Source: Chromatiales bacterium (lineage in GTDB: Bacteria; Pseudomonadota; Gammaproteobacteria; SpSt-1174). Taken from it: a DNA stretch of 64,000 nucleotides. Position 1 is the first letter of the stretch, and each line of letters opens with the position of its first letter. Position numbers and translations under genes: made by a program. Below, piece after piece: positions 38,769-48,576 of this stretch. The notes beneath the pieces were generated by a model. That model did no database searches, was not told where the DNA came from, and worked only from the letters and a program-made list of their open reading frames with translations. The stretch covers positions 1 through 64,000 of the forward strand of contig JABURS010000038.1 in the NCBI GenBank assembly GCA_014762505.1, given 5' to 3'.

Positions 38769-39875
38769 ATGAACGCAACGCTACGCATCATCACGCTCTG
38801 CCTGCTGCTGATCGGCGCTGGCGCCGCCCAGGCCGAACGCATCAAGGACCTGGCCAGCGTGGCCGGGGTACGCAGCAACCAGCTGGTCGGTTACGGCCTG
38901 GTGGTCGGCCTCGACGGTACCGGCGACCAGACCACCCAGGCGCCGTTCACCACGCAGAGCCTGCAGAACATGCTGCAGCAGCTCGGTATTACGCTGCCGC
39001 CGGGCAGCAACCCGCAGCTCAAGAACGTCGCCGCGGTGATGGTCACGGCCGACCTGCCGCCCTTCGTCAAGCCGGGCCAGACCATCGACATCACCGTCTC
39101 CTCCATCGCCAATGCCAAGAGCCTGCGTGGCGGCACCCTGGTGCTCACACCGCTCAAGGGGGCCGACGGGCAGGTCTATGCCGTGGCCCAGGGCAACCTG
39201 GTGGTGAGCGGCTTCGGCGCGGAAGGCGCCGACGGTTCCAGCATCTCGGTCAACATCAAGAGCGCAGGCCGCATCCCCAATGGCGCCACGGTGGAGCGCG
39301 CCGTGCCCAGCGCCTTCAGCCAGGGCGACAGCCTGGTGCTCAACCTGCATCAGCCGGACTTCACCACCGCGCACCGCCTGGTGGATGCCATCAACGAGAC
39401 CATGGGGCAGGGCACGGCCCAGGCCCTGGACGGCGCCTCGGTGCGGGTGCTCGCACCGCAGGACAGTTCGCAGCGCGTCTCCTATGTCTCCATGCTGGAG
39501 AACCTCGAACTGCAGCCGGGCGATGCGCCCGCGCGCGTCATCGTCAACTCGCGTACCGGCACCGTGGTCATCGGCAGCAACGTGCGCGTGATGCCGGCGG
39601 CCATCTCCCACGGCAGCCTCACCGTCACCATCTCCGAGAGCCTCGGTGTCAGTCAGCCCGGTCCGCTCGCCGGCGGCGAGACGGCGGTGGTGCCGCAGTC
39701 GCAGGTGGAGATCGCCGAGGAAGACAACCGCATGTTCCTGTTCCAGCCGGGTGTCACCCTGGATGAGATCGTGCGCGCCGTGAACCAGGTGGGGGCCGCA
39801 CCGGGCGACCTCGCGGCCATCCTCGAGGCCCTCAAGCAGGCCGGTGCCCTGCGCGCGGAGCTGGTGGTGATCTAG
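38769..39875 (+). CDS. flgI: Flagellar P-ring protein FlgI
   Basis: FlgI forms the P-ring in the peptidoglycan layer. The 368-residue product has a cleavable signal peptide ([18 protein letters not shown]) followed by [33 protein letters not shown], the family hallmark, and a C-terminus with [40 protein letters not shown]. The ATG at 38769 starts the signal peptide; the longer upstream frame overlaps flgH and is rejected. FlgA is its chaperone. Confidence 0.97.
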   Translation: MNATLRIITLCLLLIGAGAAQAERIKDLASVAGVRSNQLVGYGLVVGLDGTGDQTTQAPFTTQSLQNMLQQLGITLPPGSNPQLKNVAAVMVTADLPPFVKPGQTIDITVSSIANAKSLRGGTLVLTPLKGADGQVYAVAQGNLVVSGFGAEGADGSSISVNIKSAGRIPNGATVERAVPSAFSQGDSLVLNLHQPDFTTAHRLVDAINETMGQGTAQALDGASVRVLAPQDSSQRVSYVSMLENLELQPGDAPARVIVNSRTGTVVIGSNVRVMPAAISHGSLTVTISESLGVSQPGPLAGGETAVVPQSQVEIAEEDNRMFLFQPGVTLDEIVRAVNQVGAAPGDLAAILEALKQAGALRAELVVI

Positions 39876-40882
39876 TGGTCGCGGACTTCCAGGCAGCGCA
39901 GAACTACACCGACCTTGGCGGCCTGGCCGCGCTCAAGGCCGGTGCGCGCGAGCGCAGCCCGGAGGCCCTGCGCGAAACGGCACGCCAGTTCGAGGCGCTG
40001 TTTCTGCAGATGATGCTGCAGTCCATGCGCGAGGCGGCCGGCAGCATCGGCGGCGAGGACAAGCTGCTCGACAACGACCAGGTGCAGCTCTACCAGGAGA
40101 TGTACGACAAGCAGATCGGGCTCAGGCTCGCCCAGGGCGGCGGTATCGGCCTGGCCGACGTGATCTACCGCCAGCTGGGCGGCGAGGCCGCCGGGGCTGG
40201 CAATGCACCGGGCGCGCCGATGGCCGACGCCCGGGCCGTACCGGCGCGCACGGCCATGCCGGGCTTCGCCCAGCGCCTGGCCGTGCTCGGCGCCGGGCAG
40301 CCGGCCGCGGCCACGCCGTCGGCCGCCCCGGTGTCCCCGGCGGTCACGGCCGACTGGCAGCCGCAGGATGCGCAGCAGTTCGTGGCCGACGTCTGGCCAC
40401 ATGCGCAGCGTGCGGCCCAGGCCCTGGGCGTGGCACCCGAGGTGCTGGTGGCCCAGGCGGCACTGGAATCCGGCTGGGGCCGGCACCAGATCCGCCATGC
40501 CGATGGTGCGGCCAGCTTCAACCTGTTCGGTATCAAGGCCGACGGTCGCTGGGCTGGCGAACGGGTGGGCGTCTCCACCCTGGAATACGTTGACGGCGTG
40601 GCCGAGCGTCAGCGTGCCGAGTTCCGCAGCTACGGCAGCCTGGGAGAGGCCTTCGACGACTATGCCCGCTTCATCCAGGACAACCCGCGCTACGGCGAGG
40701 CCCTGAGCCGCGCCACCGATGCCCGCGGCTACGTGGAGGGGCTGGCCCGCGCCGGCTATGCCACCGATCCGCGCTATGCCGAGAAGATCCTCGGCATCCT
40801 CGAGCGCCCCGAGTTCGCCGCCCGCGTGGCGGCCGTGACGGATACCCCGCTCAAGTCTGCGGGCCAGCCGCCGCTAACCTGA
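39875..40882 (+). CDS. flgJ: Flagellar rod cap and peptidoglycan hydrolase FlgJ
   Basis: FlgJ caps the rod through its N-terminal domain and opens a hole in peptidoglycan with its C-terminal glucosaminidase domain. The 335-residue product has the rod-cap part (residues about 1-100, RQFEALFLQMMLQSMREAAG), a Pro/Ala linker, and the hydrolase part with AQAALESGWGRHQI, FNLFGIKADGRW and YVDGVAERQRAEFRSYGS. The GTG start overlaps the last base of flgI. Confidence 0.96.
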   Translation: MVADFQAAQNYTDLGGLAALKAGARERSPEALRETARQFEALFLQMMLQSMREAAGSIGGEDKLLDNDQVQLYQEMYDKQIGLRLAQGGGIGLADVIYRQLGGEAAGAGNAPGAPMADARAVPARTAMPGFAQRLAVLGAGQPAAATPSAAPVSPAVTADWQPQDAQQFVADVWPHAQRAAQALGVAPEVLVAQAALESGWGRHQIRHADGAASFNLFGIKADGRWAGERVGVSTLEYVDGVAERQRAEFRSYGSLGEAFDDYARFIQDNPRYGEALSRATDARGYVEGLARAGYATDPRYAEKILGILERPEFAARVAAVTDTPLKSAGQPPLT

Positions 40883-40949
40883 TCCAGTGAGGGTTTACGC
40901 ATGCGATCGCAACCCATGATGACAGGCATCCGGCAGGAGGAGGACAGCC

Positions 40950-42851
40950 ATGGCTGACCTCTTCGGCATCGGCACGTCTGCGCTCAGCGCCTTCCAGCGC
41001 GCGCTGGCCACCACCGGCCACAACATCAGCAACGTCAACACCGACAGCTACAGCCGGCAGCGCGTGGAGCTGATCAACCGGCCGGGCAATGCCGCCGGCA
41101 ACGGCTTCATCGGCACGGGCGTGGATTCCAGCACCGTGCGCCGCATGTTCGACCAGTTCGTGCAGCAGAACCTGGTACAGGGACATTCGGCCTACGAACA
41201 GCAGCAGATGCTTTACAGCATGGCCAGCCAGGTCGACAGCCTGCTGGCCGATCCGGATACCGGCCTGTCCACCGGGCTGCAGAACTTCTTCGGCACCCTG
41301 CACGAACTCGCCGACGATCCGACCTCCACGGCCGCGCGCCAGCTCGTGCTCACCGAGGGCGAGACGCTCGCCAACCGCTTCAACTACCTCTACGACCAGC
41401 TGGAGCAGTTGCGCAGCCGCGCCAACAATCAGATCCGCACCACGGTGGACGAGATCAACGGCATTGCCGCGTCCATCGCCGACGTGAACCGCACCATCGG
41501 CGATGCCTATGCCGCCGGTGGCGGTCAGCCGCCGAACGACCTGCTGGACAAGCGCGACGCACTGGTCACGCAGCTCGCCAAACTGGTTTCGGTGCAGACC
41601 TTCGAGCAGGACAACGGCGCGCTCAATGTCTTCATCGGCAACGGCCAGGCCCTGGTGGTCAATGCCGAGGCGCGCCAGCTCGGCGCCGGCCCGCTCGGCC
41701 CGGACATCAACCAGCTCGACATCGGCGTGGCCTCCGGCGGCGCCACCATCGACATCACCGACTTCATCAGCGGCGGCCGCCTGGGTGGCCTGCTCGAGTA
41801 CCGCGACAGCGTGCTCGACCCGACCGAGAATGCCATCGGCCGCGTGGCCATCGGCCTGGCCAGCGTGTTCAACGAGCAGCACCAGAAGGGCATGGACCTG
41901 GACGGCGACCTCGGCCAGGCCTTCTTCACCGTTCCCACTGCCACCGTGCTGCCGGATACCGGTAATGGCTCGACGCTGAACGTGACCATCGCCGACGTCA
42001 GCCGGCTGACCACGGATGACTACGAGCTGCGTTTCGATGGCGCCAACTGGAACCTCACGCGCCAGAGCGACGGCCAGCCCGTGGCCATGACCGGCACCGG
42101 CACGGCCGCCGATCCGTTCCTGGTCGACGGCCTGGCGATGGAGGTGGGCGGTGCACCCGCCGCGGGGGATGTGTACGTCATCCGCCCGACCCGTGCCGGC
42201 GCCCGCCAGCTCGACACCCTGCTGACCAACGTGCGAGACATCGCCGCCGCCTACCCGGTGCAGGGGCAGGCCGACATCGGCAATACCGGCAGCGCCACGA
42301 TCGATGGCTTCGAGATCCTGGACGCCACGGACCCGAACCTGCGCACCGCCGTCACGCTGACCTATGACGCGGGCACCGGTGAATTCTCGGATGGCACCAA
42401 CACCTATCCCTATACCAGCGGCGGCAACATCGACATCAACGGCTGGCGGGTGAGAATCACCGGCACGCCGCAGGACGGCGACGTCTTTAGCTTCACCGAC
42501 AACACCGGCGGGGTGGGCGACAACCGCAACGCCCTGGCCCTGGTGGCGCTGCAGAACACCAACACCCTGGGGGCCAATGCCACCGGAACGCCCTCGGCCT
42601 CCTTCGGCGAGGCCTATAACGAACTGGTGAGTGACGTCGGCACCCGGACGCGCAGCGCCGAGATCGCCAGCAACGCCCAGAAGGGCCTGCTGGACCAGGC
42701 CCAGTCACGGCGCGAGGCCGTCTCGGGCGTGAACCTCGACGAGGAGGCCGCCAACCTGCTGCGTTTCCAGCAGGCCTACCAGGCGGCCGCACAGATCATC
42801 AGCATCGCCAATCAGAACTTCCAGACGCTCATCACTGCGGTAGGTCGATAG
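40950..42851 (+). CDS. flgK: Flagellar hook-associated protein 1 FlgK
   Basis: FlgK is the first hook-filament junction protein. The 633-residue product has the N-terminal FGIGTSALSAFQRALATTGHNISNVNTDSYSRQRVEL and C-terminal SGVNLDEEAANLLRFQQAYQAAAQIISIANQNFQTLI, both typical, with a variable middle. AGGAGGAGGA precedes the ATG. No separate promoter was found in the 67-base gap after flgJ. FlgN is its export chaperone. Confidence 0.97.
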   Translation: MADLFGIGTSALSAFQRALATTGHNISNVNTDSYSRQRVELINRPGNAAGNGFIGTGVDSSTVRRMFDQFVQQNLVQGHSAYEQQQMLYSMASQVDSLLADPDTGLSTGLQNFFGTLHELADDPTSTAARQLVLTEGETLANRFNYLYDQLEQLRSRANNQIRTTVDEINGIAASIADVNRTIGDAYAAGGGQPPNDLLDKRDALVTQLAKLVSVQTFEQDNGALNVFIGNGQALVVNAEARQLGAGPLGPDINQLDIGVASGGATIDITDFISGGRLGGLLEYRDSVLDPTENAIGRVAIGLASVFNEQHQKGMDLDGDLGQAFFTVPTATVLPDTGNGSTLNVTIADVSRLTTDDYELRFDGANWNLTRQSDGQPVAMTGTGTAADPFLVDGLAMEVGGAPAAGDVYVIRPTRAGARQLDTLLTNVRDIAAAYPVQGQADIGNTGSATIDGFEILDATDPNLRTAVTLTYDAGTGEFSDGTNTYPYTSGGNIDINGWRVRITGTPQDGDVFSFTDNTGGVGDNRNALALVALQNTNTLGANATGTPSASFGEAYNELVSDVGTRTRSAEIASNAQKGLLDQAQSRREAVSGVNLDEEAANLLRFQQAYQAAAQIISIANQNFQTLITAVGR

Positions 42852-42853
42852 CC

Positions 42854-44065
42854 ATGCGCGTATCCACCAATGAAATCTTCCGTCTGGCCACCAATGGCGT
42901 CCTCGACCAGCAGGGCGCGATCACCCAGACGCAGCAGCAGCTCTCCAGCGGCAAGCGCATCGTGCAGCCCTCGGATGACCCCACCGGCGCCACCCAGGCG
43001 CTGGAACTGCGCACCGCGATTGCCACCACCCAGCAGTACGAGCGCAATGCCGAACTGGTGCGCTCGCGCCTGGCCCAGGAGGAGAACACCCTGACCTCCG
43101 CGGTGGGCAACCTGCAGCGGGTACGCGAACTCATCGTGCAGGCCAACAACGACTCGCAGACCAGCGAGTCGCGCAAGTCGCTCGCCTCCGAGGTACGCCA
43201 GGCGCTGGACGCCATGCTCGAGCTGGCCAATACCCGCGATGCCAATGGCGAATACATCTTCGCCGGCTTCAGGTCCCAGACCGAGCCCTTCGCACTCGAT
43301 GGCGCCGGCGGGGCGAACTACTACGGCGACGACGGCCAGCGCATGCTGCAGGTGAGCGCGGTGCGCCAGATCCCCATCAGCGATTCCGGCACGCGCGTGT
43401 TCCGCGACATCCAGAACGGCAACGGCGTCTTCCGCACGCAGGACGACCCGGCCAACGCCGGTACCGGCATCATCAGCGGGGGCTCGTTGACCGACCCCGG
43501 CACCTATGTGCCGGACGACTACACCATCAGCTTTACCGAGACACCGACGGGGCTCGAATACAGCATCACCGGTGTGGTCAGCGGGGCCGTGGTCAGCAAT
43601 GTGCCGTTCGTCGAAGGCGCCGATCTCGGCATCCCGGGCATCCAGCTCAGCATCGAGGGCACGCCCGCCGACGGCGACAGCTTCAGCGTCACGCCCAGCC
43701 AGCGCCAGGACATCTTCACCACCTACCAGACCCTGATCGCCGACCTGGAGACCACGCGCGGGAACAGCGCCGATCTGGCCGAGTTCCACAACGCCATGAA
43801 CCGCGCGCTGGGCGACATCGACCAGGCCCTGGGCAACCTCATCGACGTGCGTTCCACCATCGGCTCGCGCCTCAACGCCGTCGACGCCCAGACCGACATC
43901 AACGAAAACCAGATCCTCAGCCTGCAGAAGACCCTCTCCGGCGTCGAAGACCTCGACTACGCCGAGGCCATCAGCCGCTTCCAGCAGCAGCTCGTCACCC
44001 TGCAGGCCGCCCAGCAGTCCTTCGTGAAGATCCAGGGGCTGTCGCTGTTCAATTTCATCCGTTAA
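42854..44065 (+). CDS. flgL: Flagellar hook-associated protein 3 FlgL
   Basis: FlgL is the second junction protein and links FlgK to flagellin. The 403-residue product resembles flagellin at its ends: MRVSTNEIFRLATNGVLDQQGAITQTQQQLSSGKRIVQPSDDP, and a C-terminus with LSGVEDLDYAEAISRFQQQLVTLQAAQQSFVKIQGLSLFNFI. It starts two bases after flgK and ends the flgB operon; a tandem repeat array follows. Confidence 0.97.
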   Translation: MRVSTNEIFRLATNGVLDQQGAITQTQQQLSSGKRIVQPSDDPTGATQALELRTAIATTQQYERNAELVRSRLAQEENTLTSAVGNLQRVRELIVQANNDSQTSESRKSLASEVRQALDAMLELANTRDANGEYIFAGFRSQTEPFALDGAGGANYYGDDGQRMLQVSAVRQIPISDSGTRVFRDIQNGNGVFRTQDDPANAGTGIISGGSLTDPGTYVPDDYTISFTETPTGLEYSITGVVSGAVVSNVPFVEGADLGIPGIQLSIEGTPADGDSFSVTPSQRQDIFTTYQTLIADLETTRGNSADLAEFHNAMNRALGDIDQALGNLIDVRSTIGSRLNAVDAQTDINENQILSLQKTLSGVEDLDYAEAISRFQQQLVTLQAAQQSFVKIQGLSLFNFIR

Positions 44066-44080
44066 CCCGGAAAAGTCTCT

Positions 44081-44840
44081 GCGCCACAGAGGACACAGAG
44101 GCCACAGAGAAAAACGGAGGTTCGTAGGAGCGCTGCAAGGCGCGATGCCCATGCATGACAACGTGCCACCCTTGTCGCGGCTCGCACCGCTCCTACGCGA
44201 ACGAGTGCAGCGGTTCATAGGGCGGCCCGCGGCCGCCGTGCCGGTGGTTAGGGGAAGACCCATGCGCCACAGAGGCCACAGAGAAAAACGGTGGTTCGTA
44301 GGAGCGCTGCAAGGCGCGATCAAGGATGGCAAACAAGCCAGGCATGGGCATCGCGGCTTTCGCCGCTCCTACGCGAACGAGCGCAGCGGTCCATAGGGCG
44401 GCCCACGGCCGCCGTGCCGGTGGCAGGCAGGACTGTCCAATGCGCCACAGAGGCCACAGAGGCCACAGAGGAAAACGGTGGTTCGTAGGAGCGCTGCAAG
44501 GCGCGATCAAGGATGGCAGACAAGCCAAGCATGGGCATCGCGGCTTTCGCCGCTCCTACGCGAACGAGCGCAGCGGTCCATAGGGCGGCCCACGGCCGCC
44601 GTGCCGGTGGCAGGCAGGACTGTCCAATGCGCCACAGAGGCCACAGAGGCCACAGAGGAAAACGGTGGTTCGTAGGAGCGCTGCAAGGCGCGATCAAGGA
44701 TGGCAGACAAGCCAAGCATGGGCATCGCGGCTTTCGCCGCTCCTACGCGAACGAGTGTAGCGGTTCATAGGGCGGCCCACGGCCGCCGTGCCGGTGGCAG
44801 GCAGGAAGGTCCAATGCGCCACAGAGGACACAGAGCAGGC
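44081..44840 (+). repeat. Tandem array of 178-187 bp repeats
   Basis: Counting from each GCGCCACAGAGG, units begin at 44081, 44264, 44442 and 44629, with a partial fifth at 44816, giving lengths of 183, 178, 187 and 187 bases. The last two full units are almost identical. Each unit contains a run of CACAGAGGC, a GTAGGAGCGCTGCAAGGCGCGAT element, an inverted CGCTCCTACGCGAACGAG element and a CATAGGGCGGCCCACGGCC palindrome. Short reading frames in both directions repeat with the units and are not genes. Confidence 0.9.
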
Positions 44841-44843
44841 CCG

Positions 44844-45070
44844 GCACCGTAGGAGCCGAGCCCCCTCGGCGATAACACCCATGCCGGCTGCATCCCCCAT
44901 CGGCCAGGGGGCTGGCCTCCTACATTTCCATGCCAAACACCGGCATTGTGGGAGCCGAGCCCCCTCGGCGATAACGTCTTCCCGATCTCCTCTGTGTACT
45001 CTGTGCCCTCTGTGGCTGAATCAAGCCTTCCCCGGGCCGGCGGGCATGGCCCGCCCTATGAAGGAAATTC
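44844..45070. repeat. GTAGGAGCCGAGCCCCCTCGG repeats and CACAGAG remnants before fliC
   Basis: Two copies of a GAGCCGAGCCCCCTCGGCGATAAC element lie near 44853 and 44953, with an inverted GGCCAGGGGGCTGGCCTCCTAC-type partner between them. CTCTGTG runs follow at 44991-45023, and a GGCGGGCATGGCCCGCCCTATGAA palindrome near 45040. I see no gene from flgL to fliC. Confidence 0.7.
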
Positions 45071-45128
45071 ACGGATAATCAACAACCTGCGATTTATCCG
45101 CCCCGCGAAAATTTTTTCAACAAACCCC

Positions 45129-45155
45129 TAAAGATCCCCCAAACCCCGCCGATAA
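45129..45155 (+). promoter_or_regulatory. Sigma28 promoter of fliC
   Basis: TAAAGATC-N11-GCCGATAA matches the FliA consensus almost perfectly. The start codon of fliC lies about 90 bases downstream, giving a leader of about 80 bases. Confidence 0.93.
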
Positions 45156-45244
45156 ACTCCTCGAAGGCGGTAGAAACCTGCCGCCAGGCATGAACGGTTC
45201 ACCGTCTTTGTTTGGCGGTAGGAAACTTTACGAGGAGTACCATC

Positions 45245-46603
45245 ATGGCACAGGTCATCAACACCAATATTCTCTCGCTGACCGCTCAGCGTAATCTGAA
45301 CAACTCGCAGGGCGCCCTGGCGACCTCGCTGGAACGTCTGTCCTCCGGTCTGCGCATCAACAGCGCGAAGGACGACGCCGCCGGCCTCGCCATTGCCGAG
45401 CGTTTCACCACCCAGATCCGTGGCCTGAACCAGGCCATTCGTAACGCCAACGACGGCATCTCCTTCGCCCAGACGGGTGAGGGCGCACTGTCCACCATCG
45501 GTGGCAACCTGCAGCGTATCCGTGAACTGGCGGTGCAGTCGATCAACGACACCAACTCGTCCTCGGATCGTCAGGCACTGAACAACGAAGTCAGCCAGCT
45601 CATCGCTGATGTTAACCGTGTGGCCAACTCCACCCAGTTCAACGGGCAGAATGTGCTCGATGGTTCGCTGAGCAACCTGACCTTCCAGGTCGGTGCCAAT
45701 CAGAACCAGACTATTCAGGTTGATGGTGTGGATGCACGCGGTTCTCAGTTGGGTGCGCGTATCTCGACGAGTGGTTCATTTACGAGTACCGCTATTGCTG
45801 CTGCAACCAATGATTTTTCTCTGAACGGGATCACCATTGATCTTTCTTCCGCGACCACTACGAATGATGTCGTCAATGCCGTAAATGCCGTTCAGGCGGA
45901 TACCGGTGTCCAGGCATTGAAGGCTACCTCAGTTGATACTGGTGAGCTTGCAGTTACTACAACTGGTGTTGTTTCTATAAATAGTGTTCAGGTCAACGTA
46001 GATAGTCTTGATATAACTGCAACGGTTGATGCAATTAACGCAGTTACCAACCAGACTGGTGTTACTGCGAGAGCAGAAGGCGCTGGTATCGCTCTCAGCA
46101 ATAACGATGGCAGTGATATTGTCATCGACAACACAGGTACTGGTCAGTTGGGTGGTGTAGCCACAAGTGAAACTTATCAGGCCGGTGTCGTCCTGGCCGG
46201 TGCGGTAGCAGATGGTGCGTTTACTGCAGCCAACGGTGGTCTCACTGATGTTGCAGGGACCCTCTTTGGTGCGGCTACGCAGACCGATAACACCCTGAAC
46301 CAGGTGGATGTTCTCACGGGTACCAATGCCAACGATGCACTGCTGACCCTGGACTTCGCCCTGCAGCAGGTCACCGGCCTGCGTGCCGAGCTGGGTGCGG
46401 TGCAGATCCGCTTCGAGTCCACCATCGCCAACCTGTCGGTTGCTTCGGAGAACCTGTCCGCTGCCCGCAGCCGTATCCAGGATGCGGACTTCGCGGCCGA
46501 GACGGCGGAGCTGACCCGTGCGCAGATCGTCCAGCAGGCGGGCATCTCGGTGCTGTCGCAGGCCAATGCCCAGCCGCAGAACGTGCTGGCCCTGCTGCAG
46601 TAA
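45245..46603 (+). CDS. fliC: Flagellin
   Basis: Flagellin builds the filament. The 452-residue product has strongly conserved ends: AQVINTNILSLTAQRNLNNSQGALATSLERLSSGLRINSAKDDAAGLAIAERF and the C-terminal FESTIANLSVASENLSAARSRIQDADFAAETAEL plus a terminal LALLQ. The central surface-exposed part (about residues 175-345) is Thr/Ala/Asn-rich and visibly more AT-rich than its flanks. GAGGAG lies seven bases before the ATG. It is the only flagellin gene in the window. Confidence 0.98.
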   Translation: MAQVINTNILSLTAQRNLNNSQGALATSLERLSSGLRINSAKDDAAGLAIAERFTTQIRGLNQAIRNANDGISFAQTGEGALSTIGGNLQRIRELAVQSINDTNSSSDRQALNNEVSQLIADVNRVANSTQFNGQNVLDGSLSNLTFQVGANQNQTIQVDGVDARGSQLGARISTSGSFTSTAIAAATNDFSLNGITIDLSSATTTNDVVNAVNAVQADTGVQALKATSVDTGELAVTTTGVVSINSVQVNVDSLDITATVDAINAVTNQTGVTARAEGAGIALSNNDGSDIVIDNTGTGQLGGVATSETYQAGVVLAGAVADGAFTAANGGLTDVAGTLFGAATQTDNTLNQVDVLTGTNANDALLTLDFALQQVTGLRAELGAVQIRFESTIANLSVASENLSAARSRIQDADFAAETAELTRAQIVQQAGISVLSQANAQPQNVLALLQ

Positions 46604-46659
46604 CGGCGGATCTAACCTGGTAGGTTAGTGATGTAAGCTGCGAGACAGCGGAGCGGAAC

Positions 46660-46681
46660 GATCCCGGGGCAACCCGGGATC
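46660..46681 (+). promoter_or_regulatory. Perfect hairpin between fliC and flaG
   Basis: GATCCCGGG and CCCGGGATC form a nine-base stem closed by a GCAA tetraloop. No T-run follows, so this may protect or attenuate the fliC transcript rather than end it. A smaller CTAACCT/AGGTTAG hairpin lies at 46613-46629. Confidence 0.55.
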
Positions 46682-46714
46682 GCCTCGCGCCGGGTCTCAC
46701 CAGAGGTGAGCATC

Positions 46715-47104
46715 ATGAAGGAAGTCATCACACAGCAGATTACCGTTGGCATGACGGGTTCGACTGCCTCGCAGGCCTCGGGCAACCGCCCGGCGGCACG
46801 CGAGGTTTCGTCGTTGCCCGGCACGCAGGCAACGGGCGGCAATCCGTCGCCGCGCGAGGGGCAAGGCGTTTCCGCCGAGCAGGTCTCGCAGGCGGTGAGC
46901 GATCTCAACGACTATGTTCAGTCGGTGGGGCGCGACCTCCAGTTTCAGGTCGACGAGGACAGTGGCCGGAGCATCATCCGGGTGCTGGATTCGCAGACCC
47001 AGGAGGTGATTCGCCAGATTCCGTCGGAAGAGGCGCTGGCCCTGGCCCGCACCCTCAGCCAGACGGAATCGCTCAGCAGCATGGGCTTCAAGGTCGAGGC
47101 CTGA
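46715..47104 (+). CDS. flaG: FlaG family protein
   Basis: FlaG proteins are encoded next to flagellin in polar flagellates and affect filament length. The 129-residue product has a disordered N-terminus and the conserved C-terminal part LNDYVQSVGRDLQFQVDEDSGRSIIRVLDSQTQEVIRQIPSEEALALA. AGAGG lies eight bases before the ATG at 46715; a GTG three codons upstream overlaps that site and is less likely. It precedes fliD, as in Pseudomonas. Confidence 0.93.
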   Translation: MKEVITQQITVGMTGSTASQASGNRPAAREVSSLPGTQATGGNPSPREGQGVSAEQVSQAVSDLNDYVQSVGRDLQFQVDEDSGRSIIRVLDSQTQEVIRQIPSEEALALARTLSQTESLSSMGFKVEA

Positions 47105-47119
47105 GTCTGGCCAGATATT

Positions 47120-47134
47120 TGGCATGAAGCCTGC
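47120..47134 (+). promoter_or_regulatory. Sigma54-type promoter of fliD
   Basis: TGGCAT-N5-CTGC keeps GG at -24 and GC at -12 with exact spacing and lies 39 bases before fliD. The fliD operon is a FleQ/sigma54 target in P. aeruginosa, which supports the call. Confidence 0.65.
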
Positions 47135-47172
47135 AAAGGCAAACCAGTCATTCACATGGGTTGCATAAGGTT

Positions 47173-48516
47173 ATGGCGGGAATTGCATCACTGGGCGTAG
47201 GTTCCGGGCTGGATCTCAACTCGCTGGTACAGGGGTTGCTGGCCGCGGAGCGTGACCCGGTCGTGAACCGGCTGGATCGCCAGGAAGCGAAGCTGCAGGC
47301 GCAGCTTTCCGCCTACGGTAGCCTGAGGAGCGGCCTGTCCGGTCTTCAGGATGCCCTTACAGCGCTGGGCGAGGTGGGTACGGGCCGTACCGCCTCGTCG
47401 AGCAACACCCAGGCCCTGTCGGTGAAGGCGGATGACACCGCGCCGACCGGGACCTACAGCGTGCAGATCACCGAGCTGGCCGAGGCCGCCTCGCTGGCCA
47501 GTGGCGGCTTTGCCGATCCGGCCGATGTGGCCGGGGCCGGCAGCCTGACGCTGGATTTCGGTGACGGGCGTTCGGAAACGCTCGATTTCACCGACGCCAA
47601 CACCTCCTTCGAATCCATCCGCGACGCGATCAACGACGCGGACATCGGCGTGAACGCGGTGATCGTGAACGACGGCAGCAGCTACCGGCTGATGCTGACC
47701 TCCACCGAGACCGGGCTGGACAACGCCGTCAGTGCCTCGGTGTCGGGCTTTACCGATGCCGGCATGACCGGCGGCTTTACCGTGGCCACCGCGGCAAAGG
47801 ATGCCCAGCTCTCCGTCAACGGCCTGGCCGTGACCAGCGCCACCAACACCGTTTCCGACGTGATCCCGGGCGTGACCCTCACGCTCAAGGACAAGACCGA
47901 CGGCACTGCGGCCGCGGTGACCGTGAGCCTCAACAAGGGCGCGGTGAGTTCGGCGGTGGACAAGTTCGTGAAGGCCTACAACGAACTCTCCGATCAGCTG
48001 GGCAAGCTCACGAACTACAATGCAGATACCGGCCAGGCGGCCATCCTGGTGGGCGACAGCACGGCACGCGGCCTGCAGTCGCGGCTCTCCGGTGCCCTGA
48101 TCGGCCGGGTGGAGTCCACTAGCCAGGCCTTCGACAACCTGGTGGAGCTGGGTATCACCACCGGCGCCGACGGCAAGCTGAAGTTCGATTCCACGGCGCT
48201 GGGCACGGCGCTGGACGAGGACTTTGCCGGCGTGGTGGACCTGGTCAACAACTTCGCCACCGGGCTCGAGGAGCAGGTGGGTTCCTACCTGGGTGACGAA
48301 GGCCTGCTGAACGCCCGCACCGACGGTATCCAGGCGCGCATCGACGACATCGGCGAGCAGCGCGTGCAGCTGGATTACCGCCTGCAGCAGATCGAGGCGC
48401 GCTACGTGAAGCAGTTCACCGCGCTGGACACCCTGGTCGCACAGCTCAACCAGACCAGCACCTATCTCACCTCGCAGCTGGCCAATATTCCGGTACCGGG
48501 GCAGAGCAGGAAGTAA
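47173..48516 (+). CDS. fliD: Flagellar filament cap protein FliD
   Basis: FliD caps the filament and folds incoming flagellin. The 447-residue product begins MAGIASLGVGSGLDLNSLVQGLLAAERDPVVNRLDRQEAKLQAQLSAYGSLRSGLSGLQDAL, the family N-terminus, and ends with a coiled coil (YRLQQIEARYVKQFTALDTLVAQLNQTSTYLTSQLANI). ATG at 47173 is preferred to TTG at 47161 because it starts the conserved region, although neither has an ideal ribosome-binding site. Confidence 0.96.
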   Translation: MAGIASLGVGSGLDLNSLVQGLLAAERDPVVNRLDRQEAKLQAQLSAYGSLRSGLSGLQDALTALGEVGTGRTASSSNTQALSVKADDTAPTGTYSVQITELAEAASLASGGFADPADVAGAGSLTLDFGDGRSETLDFTDANTSFESIRDAINDADIGVNAVIVNDGSSYRLMLTSTETGLDNAVSASVSGFTDAGMTGGFTVATAAKDAQLSVNGLAVTSATNTVSDVIPGVTLTLKDKTDGTAAAVTVSLNKGAVSSAVDKFVKAYNELSDQLGKLTNYNADTGQAAILVGDSTARGLQSRLSGALIGRVESTSQAFDNLVELGITTGADGKLKFDSTALGTALDEDFAGVVDLVNNFATGLEEQVGSYLGDEGLLNARTDGIQARIDDIGEQRVQLDYRLQQIEARYVKQFTALDTLVAQLNQTSTYLTSQLANIPVPGQSRK

Positions 48517-48576
48517 CGCTAATCCGCCCTCCGTTCAACGGGTGGCGGTTCTGACAGAACGGCGAGAGGACGCAAC

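Noticed and set aside
44081-44840. Possible CRISPR array
   Set aside because: Units are 178-187 bases, directly abutting, without unique spacers of regular length, and no cas genes are present.
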